A stretch of DNA of 36,945 nucleotides from contig PFUR01000064.1 in NCBI GenBank assembly GCA_002790195.1, positions 1 through 36,945 on the forward strand. Direction: 5' to 3'. The notes beneath the pieces are model-generated. The model searched no databases and was not told where the DNA came from. It worked only from the letters and a program-made list of their open reading frames with translations. Positions 32,594 through 36,945 of this stretch are shown here, one piece after another (the first letter of the stretch is position 1; each line of letters opens with the position of its first letter). A program made the position numbers and the translations under genes. The stretch is from Flavobacteriales bacterium CG_4_9_14_3_um_filter_40_17. GTDB lineage: Bacteria > Bacteroidota > Bacteroidia > Flavobacteriales > Flavobacteriaceae.

Positions 32594-34252
32594 TTAGTTG
32601 GACACGTTGGCTTTGAGCCCGTCTCCGGTTTCTTTCTCGTCAGCTTCTTTTTTGATGCGTTTGAGTTCGATAATCGGGTCTTCTTCAATTTTAGAAGCTT
32701 CCAGCCCTTTTATTTTTGGCAAAACAAGTGGCGGATCACCGATGAAAATATCCTCCTTTGTTTTGATCATTTCTTCTCCACGCCAATTGAATCCTCGTAG
32801 CTTCCGAACATTTTTGGGCAAGTCTTCATCCCGATAGACAATACCGTCCACATCGGTAAAAAAAGTGATCTCATCGATTTGGTTGTTCGATAAATACATG
32901 CTTATCTTGCTACAGGCTCCCTTGTCTATGCCGATGAGTTCGCCTTGTTCGGAACGTGAAAAATAGACGTATTCGGTGTTTTTAACCAATTCGGAAAAAT
33001 ACAGGCTATTGTCTCTGAACAATCCATACATGTGTAAGCCTTTCACCTGGTTGTAGTTGTCAATCGAGTCGTGCTCTATCATAAAAGCGTTGTTGAATAC
33101 CTTGAGCGAATCCAGTTTTTCAGTTTCCAAGTTCGAAATTAAGTGGATGGTGTCGCCGGTCATCTGGTTCATCCCCGACCAAATAATGGGTTTCCGGATG
33201 AGTTGTGTCTGACCTGTTTTTTGATTGGAATGGATGGAATCCGATTTCCCGCTGAGGTCGCTTTTGTAAAATCGGACGTTTCTAAACCCTCTGGTGATGC
33301 GTTCGTCCTCTTTGCCGGTTACCATGAGCGTGTCGGCATGAATGTAAGAAGAGTCAATCGATTCTTTGTTTTTTTCATAGGTAATGGCAACCGCTTTTTT
33401 GGTAATAAAAACGGAATCTTTGAGTTTGTAAACTTCCGCGTAATGGCCTTTAACCACGCTTTTATTGATAGTATCCGTTACCTTGATGTGGTTGGTTGCC
33501 GAGGCAAATTCCCGGCTTCTGTCATAGAACAAACTGTCGCCTTCTATCAACCTGTTTTTGTATTGGATATAGGAGTTTTTTACAAAATAAGAAGTGTTTC
33601 CTTTGGTGTCATAAAATCCTCTCTCGCAGTAGATAAGATTGGCATCGCTGGTGATGGTTGTCGGCTCGTACATATAAACGTGGCCGGATTGGGTGTAAAA
33701 ATCGAGGTGTTGCGAATCGATGACATAATCCGGATTGATTAATTTGACTTTGGTGAGAAACTGGTATTTCTGCTCGTTTGCAAAATAAGTCCCGCGTTTG
33801 CTGGTCAAGACGTTCACACTGTCGCGAACGGTTCCGTAGGTGTTGTAATAGGCTTGCTGGCGTACTCTGTCAAAATAGAGTGTATCGGTGGTGAGTGACA
33901 TTTTCGGGTCGGAAAGATGCACATTTTGATAGGCAATGGCTGTTTTGGTATCGCCGTAATATTCGAGGTATTCGCTGGTGAGTTTTAAGGTGTCGCCTTG
34001 GTTGAGCCGAACGTTTCCGTATGCGCGGATGAGGTTTCGCTTCGGATAGTGATAGGCTTGGTTGCAGTAGAGTTTGACCCCTTCGTGGGTAGCTTGCACG
34101 TTTCCGATGGCGATGATTACGCCGGGATGTTCAAGCTCATTTTTATCAAAATTATCGGCGTTGTTGACATTGATTCGCTTGGTCTGTTGTGCCAAAGAAG
34201 CAACACTCAGAAAGAGCATTAATAAGGTAACAAGATTGATAAATAATTTCAA
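32594..34252 (-). CDS. OstA/LptA-like LPS transport protein
   Basis: The 552-residue protein carries OstA-type beta repeats in its N-terminal half (for example GNVQATHEGVKLYCNQAYH and GNVRLNQGDTLKLTSEYLEYYG). A signal peptide (LKLFINLVTLLMLFLSVASLAQ) precedes it, so it is periplasmic or outer-membrane-associated. It should take part in bridging lipopolysaccharide from the inner to the outer membrane, as LptA does. It is three times longer than E. coli LptA, as is common in Bacteroidota. I choose the TTG at 34252. The frame is open to a TTG at 34324, but a TAACTTTG -7 element (34277-34270) sits inside that extension, and the shorter form has a normal signal peptide. The C-terminal 60 residues are charged and low in complexity. 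Confidence 0.82.
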   Translation of the reverse strand: MKLFINLVTLLMLFLSVASLAQQTKRINVNNADNFDKNELEHPGVIIAIGNVQATHEGVKLYCNQAYHYPKRNLIRAYGNVRLNQGDTLKLTSEYLEYYGDTKTAIAYQNVHLSDPKMSLTTDTLYFDRVRQQAYYNTYGTVRDSVNVLTSKRGTYFANEQKYQFLTKVKLINPDYVIDSQHLDFYTQSGHVYMYEPTTITSDANLIYCERGFYDTKGNTSYFVKNSYIQYKNRLIEGDSLFYDRSREFASATNHIKVTDTINKSVVKGHYAEVYKLKDSVFITKKAVAITYEKNKESIDSSYIHADTLMVTGKEDERITRGFRNVRFYKSDLSGKSDSIHSNQKTGQTQLIRKPIIWSGMNQMTGDTIHLISNLETEKLDSLKVFNNAFMIEHDSIDNYNQVKGLHMYGLFRDNSLYFSELVKNTEYVYFSRSEQGELIGIDKGACSKISMYLSNNQIDEITFFTDVDGIVYRDEDLPKNVRKLRGFNWRGEEMIKTKEDIFIGDPPLVLPKIKGLEASKIEEDPIIELKRIKKEADEKETGDGLKANVSN

Positions 34253-34269
34253 CGTGCGCAGATTTTTTG

Positions 34270-34277
34270 CAAAGTTA
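34270..34277 (-). promoter_or_regulatory. Candidate -7 element for the OstA-like gene
   Basis: The minus strand reads TAACTTTG, a perfect TAnnTTTG match, 17 bases before the chosen TTG start. A -33 element is not obvious. Confidence 0.35.
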
Positions 34278-34357
34278 AGCAAATATCGACAGTCTAAGCG
34301 TGAGGTTGTAGAGATGCTTGCCAAATGCTTAAAAGTTTAGTAATATGTTAACTTAAT

Positions 34358-35107
34358 TCAGTATCGAATGATTAGATTGTCTTCTATCATATCTTGTTCG
34401 CCTTCCCAATCCCGCGATATATTCTCTCTAAGTAATTTGGCAGGAATACCACCAATTAATATATTATTTCCGAAAGATCGGTAATTGTTGTTACACAAAC
34501 TATTTGAAGCAATTGTGCAATAATCCGGCGTTTGTGTACCAAGCATGATGGATGTTCGATTTCCTATAAAATTGTTGTTTCCAAGTTGAATTTTCCCCGT
34601 CATCGGAAATTTTTCTCGGGTTAGTGTGTCGATCATTTGGTGTGAATTGGTGTCAACTATTTGAGAATCATATCCAATCCTCGCAAGATTCCCCAAGACT
34701 ATTTCCATTGTACAGATTAGTTTTCCGTTTGATCCGAATCCGCTCAAATGCCCGATTTCACAATAAGCATCTTTTTCGATGTATATAAAATAGTCTTTAC
34801 CAATCTGGACATGACCTTTAAAAACAATTTTTCCTAACAATGCTATTTCTGCTGTCCCTTTGGCTTTTGTCATTTTTTCAAATGGCTGGCCAAATCCAAT
34901 CATTCCGCGCTTGATGGGTGCGTCAATAATCACTTCACCTGAAATATGCGTAAATCTTACTTTTCCGTAAAAATAGATAGGTAATTTTTTAGCAATAGAA
35001 AAAGGAAATTTTTTAAAATTGAAGTACAAGGTTTTATACCAGTTTATCTTCCGGTAGAACTTCAATCGATGATAAATACTTCTTAAATTAATGTATAGAC
35101 TCATCAT
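34358..35107 (-). CDS. Left-handed beta-helix acyltransferase (surface polysaccharide)
   Basis: The 249-residue protein resembles hexapeptide-repeat transferases of O-antigen or capsule clusters. Imperfect hexapeptide turns run from about 60 to 220 (IGFGQPF, GKIVFKGHVQIGKD, LGNLARIGYDS, GNNNFIGNRTSIMLG, FGNNILIGGIPAKLL), and the last phrase is typical of acetyltransferase ends. The active-site His is probably in TNSHQM near 156, as in the DTDxH motif of WbbJ-like enzymes. The donor and acceptor are unknown. The start overlaps the upstream flippase gene by 20 bases, so translation is coupled; an ATG one codon later is equally possible. Confidence 0.82.
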   Translation of the reverse strand: MMSLYINLRSIYHRLKFYRKINWYKTLYFNFKKFPFSIAKKLPIYFYGKVRFTHISGEVIIDAPIKRGMIGFGQPFEKMTKAKGTAEIALLGKIVFKGHVQIGKDYFIYIEKDAYCEIGHLSGFGSNGKLICTMEIVLGNLARIGYDSQIVDTNSHQMIDTLTREKFPMTGKIQLGNNNFIGNRTSIMLGTQTPDYCTIASNSLCNNNYRSFGNNILIGGIPAKLLRENISRDWEGEQDMIEDNLIIRY

Positions 35108-36587
35108 AATTGTTTTTGTTCAATTTTTCAAAGATAATTGCTTTGATGTTTATTTTTTTATCCAATTGATAAATCGTAAATCCCAACGATACGGCAAATA
35201 ATAAACCCGAAATTCCATATCTCCAAAAATCTTTTTCAATGTTTATCGTCGCAAAAGATAGCAGGCAGAACCCGATACTTATCAAAAAGACGAAATAAAA
35301 ACCTTCAGAAAACCGAAAACCGTATCGAAAATGGCAAATAATACCAACAATCAGAAAATGAACGATGTAATAAATAAAAAACGCAATTCCGAGCCCACGA
35401 AGTCCATCAAGATTATAACTCAAAATACTTAGCAACAACAAAAAAACATTAAAAAGTATCATGGTCTTTCCAAAAACTTTTGAGTCTGCGCGAGCGATGA
35501 TTACATAGCCCATAGCCCATGAAGCTGCTTTGAAGAGCATGCCCATAATCGCCCATTTCACGTAAGTTGCAACGGGAATGAAAGCAGCTGCATACAACAA
35601 TTGAATGATAAGTGGAGAAGCTATCAAAAACAATACAATGACAGGCGTGATGACCAAAACGCCGACCAAGGCTTGTTCGGAAACGGTTTTCTGTGTTTTT
35701 ATTTTGTCATGACAAACCGCAGATAACCTCGGGAAATAATCTGTTCCCATGGCATTGAAAACCAATCCGACATAGGAGTTGATAATCACAAATCCTGCTT
35801 GGTACAAACCTACTTGATCAACATTTCCTTTAAAACTGATGTGCAAATTTATCAGATAAGCCACCAAAACATTGAGCAATCCGCCCATTCCAATCAGAAA
35901 ACCCAGACCCAACATTTTTTTTCCTTCGATTATTGCATTTTTGATGGATATTTTGGGAACGTTCGACAGCTTTTTTGTATAATGCCTGCTGATTAAGAAA
36001 CTAAAGATTGCAGCCAAAACGATTGCAGGAACAATTGCTTCAATCCGGAAATAATAGTATAAAGGCAAGATAAAAATCAGACTTGCCAAACTTCCATATA
36101 CGTTTGCTTTTGCCAACAAATTCAGCTTTCTCAATCCTTGCAGGATGACTAAGTTTCCTGTGGTGAGTTGTTTAAAAATCAAAGCCAAAGAAATCCAAAT
36201 AAAAGCGTAAGTAAAACGGTCGTTGCCAAAAGCCAGCTGACTTAATAGGGGAGAAAATATAACAATCGAAACGGCACCTAAAAGTCCGGTTAGCCAAACC
36301 AAACGTTGGATGACCCCGATGGTTTTGGTTTTTTTTTCAGGGTCTAATTCTCCATTGGAAACAGCAAGATCCCGCACCGCGCTTGTTCCCAAACCGAAGT
36401 CCGTCAAACTTCCCATCAAGTTGAGCCCCGTGTTTAGCAATCCCAAAACACCCAAGCCTTCCGGACCAATCCAGAGGGCAACAAATTTTGTTCGAACGAT
36501 TGAGAAAAGTGTGTTTAAAGTTTGAACCCCGCCGAATAACGAAGTCACTTTGAGAATGTTCCGATAAGATTGTTGACTTTCGGTCAT
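35088..36587 (-). CDS. Wzx-type O-antigen flippase
   Basis: The 499-residue protein is a polytopic membrane protein with about fourteen hydrophobic segments and the usual start of the polysaccharide transporter family (LKVTSLFGGVQTLNTLFSIVRTKFVALWIGPEGLGVLGL). It should flip undecaprenyl-diphosphate-linked repeat units across the inner membrane. It lies between a DegT-type aminotransferase upstream and an acyltransferase downstream on the same strand, the classical context of a surface polysaccharide cluster. The end of the chain (KNNYDESIH) overlaps the acyltransferase gene. Sequence specificity is not predictable. Confidence 0.88.
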   Translation of the reverse strand: MTESQQSYRNILKVTSLFGGVQTLNTLFSIVRTKFVALWIGPEGLGVLGLLNTGLNLMGSLTDFGLGTSAVRDLAVSNGELDPEKKTKTIGVIQRLVWLTGLLGAVSIVIFSPLLSQLAFGNDRFTYAFIWISLALIFKQLTTGNLVILQGLRKLNLLAKANVYGSLASLIFILPLYYYFRIEAIVPAIVLAAIFSFLISRHYTKKLSNVPKISIKNAIIEGKKMLGLGFLIGMGGLLNVLVAYLINLHISFKGNVDQVGLYQAGFVIINSYVGLVFNAMGTDYFPRLSAVCHDKIKTQKTVSEQALVGVLVITPVIVLFLIASPLIIQLLYAAAFIPVATYVKWAIMGMLFKAASWAMGYVIIARADSKVFGKTMILFNVFLLLLSILSYNLDGLRGLGIAFFIYYIVHFLIVGIICHFRYGFRFSEGFYFVFLISIGFCLLSFATINIEKDFWRYGISGLLFAVSLGFTIYQLDKKINIKAIIFEKLNKNNYDESIH

Positions 36588-36605
36588 ACTTTCTCTTTCG
36601 ACTCT

Positions 36606-36945
36606 TTAAAAATTGTTAATCAACTCGACTACTTTCCCTACTTCCGCATCGGTCATCACCGGACTGATGGGCAGGCTCAAAACTATTTCTTGCAACGACT
36701 CGGTGACAGGTAAAGGCAAGTGATTGTATGCTCTCAAAGCTTCTTGTCTGTGTGGCGCAATCGGATAATGAATGAGCGTTTCAATGTTGTTTTCCGTCAA
36801 ATATTTTTGTAAAACTTCGCGGTGCTTGGTTTTCACCACAAACAAATGAAAAACATGACTTTCCCAATCGGCAACTTCCGGAAGTTCGATTTTCGGGTTT
36901 TTGATGTTTTCTAAGTAAAACTTGGCAATCGCGCGCCGCCTTTGG
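36606..36945 (-). CDS. DegT/DnrJ/EryC1/StrS aminotransferase, C-terminal part (start beyond window)
   Basis: The minus-strand frame is open to the window edge and gives 112 residues of the C-terminal part of a PLP-dependent sugar aminotransferase. Recognisable segments are RRRAIAKFYLENIKNP, WESHVFHLFVV and the ending ETLIHYPIAPHRQEA, LPVTESLQEIVLSLPISP and VGKVVELINNF, all typical of this family. These enzymes aminate a nucleotide-linked 4- or 3-ketosugar for O-antigen or capsule units. The catalytic Lys and the N-terminal part lie outside the window. It is 18 bases before the flippase gene, so one operon is likely. A shorter frame beginning with a TTG at 36845 is only its tail. Confidence 0.88.
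   Translation of the reverse strand, partial: QRRRAIAKFYLENIKNPKIELPEVADWESHVFHLFVVKTKHREVLQKYLTENNIETLIHYPIAPHRQEALRAYNHLPLPVTESLQEIVLSLPISPVMTDAEVGKVVELINNF

Noticed and set aside
33143-33742. 199-codon plus-strand frame opposite the OstA-like gene
   Set aside because: It is antisense to a well-supported gene and shows no motif; a shadow frame.

Overview
The window looks like a chromosomal segment of a member of Bacteroidota, most likely order Flavobacteriales. The evidence is gene order and content (rsfS-ftsH-LUD-cdsA-psd-ACBP, def-DUF5606-mazG, TPR-ribH divergent from recF, two adjacent DUF368 genes before aroE), the moderate AT-richness, the absence of Shine-Dalgarno-like leaders, and repeated copies of the Bacteroidota -7 promoter element TAnnTTTG upstream of genes. 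Placement below order level is not supported by what I can see. Coding density is high. I saw no rRNA, tRNA, CRISPR array, insertion sequence or prophage.

Layout. 1-3107 (minus): a type I glyceraldehyde-3-phosphate dehydrogenase cut by the window edge, lipA, ribH and a membrane-anchored TPR protein. 3253-7865 (plus): recF, an AT-rich unknown membrane protein, a nucleoside phosphorylase, tsaE and a secreted double aspartic protease-like protein with a PDZ domain. 8072-8449 (minus): a small exported DUF1573 protein with a good terminator. 8564-11203 (plus): valS. 11204-11909: a 706-base gene-free stretch holding a REP-like inverted repeat. 11910-13649 (plus): a lipoprotein-like GH13 alpha-glucosidase. 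13667-15985 (minus): a compact phospholipid operon (LUD protein, cdsA, psd, acyl-CoA-binding protein). 16095-18417 (minus): rsfS-ftsH, closed by a strong intrinsic terminator. 18540-24798 (plus): birA, a DinB-fold protein, heme A synthase, a pRiA4b ORF-3-like protein, a YejK/NdpA-type nucleoid-associated protein, def, DUF5606 and mazG. 24892-26817 (minus): a long DUF349 coiled-coil protein. 27108-31260 (minus): the operon TPR - DUF368 - DUF368 - aroE. 31353-34252 (minus): a class III aminotransferase and an OstA/LptA-like protein. 34358-36945 (minus): the end of a surface polysaccharide cluster (DegT/DnrJ aminotransferase, Wzx-type flippase, hexapeptide acyltransferase).

Functional themes. 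Much of the window is core metabolism and maintenance: lipoate, riboflavin, biotin attachment, heme A, shikimate, tRNA charging and modification, ribosome silencing, and N-formyl removal. A second theme is the envelope: phospholipid head-group synthesis, two putative polyprenyl-phosphate transporters, an LptA/OstA-like LPS transport protein and the O-antigen-type cluster. I did not find a clearly new multi-gene system. The best leads are the unknown AT-rich gene after recF, the paired DUF368 transporters, the LUD protein at the head of the phospholipid operon, the double-protease/PDZ protein and the small intergenic repeat families.
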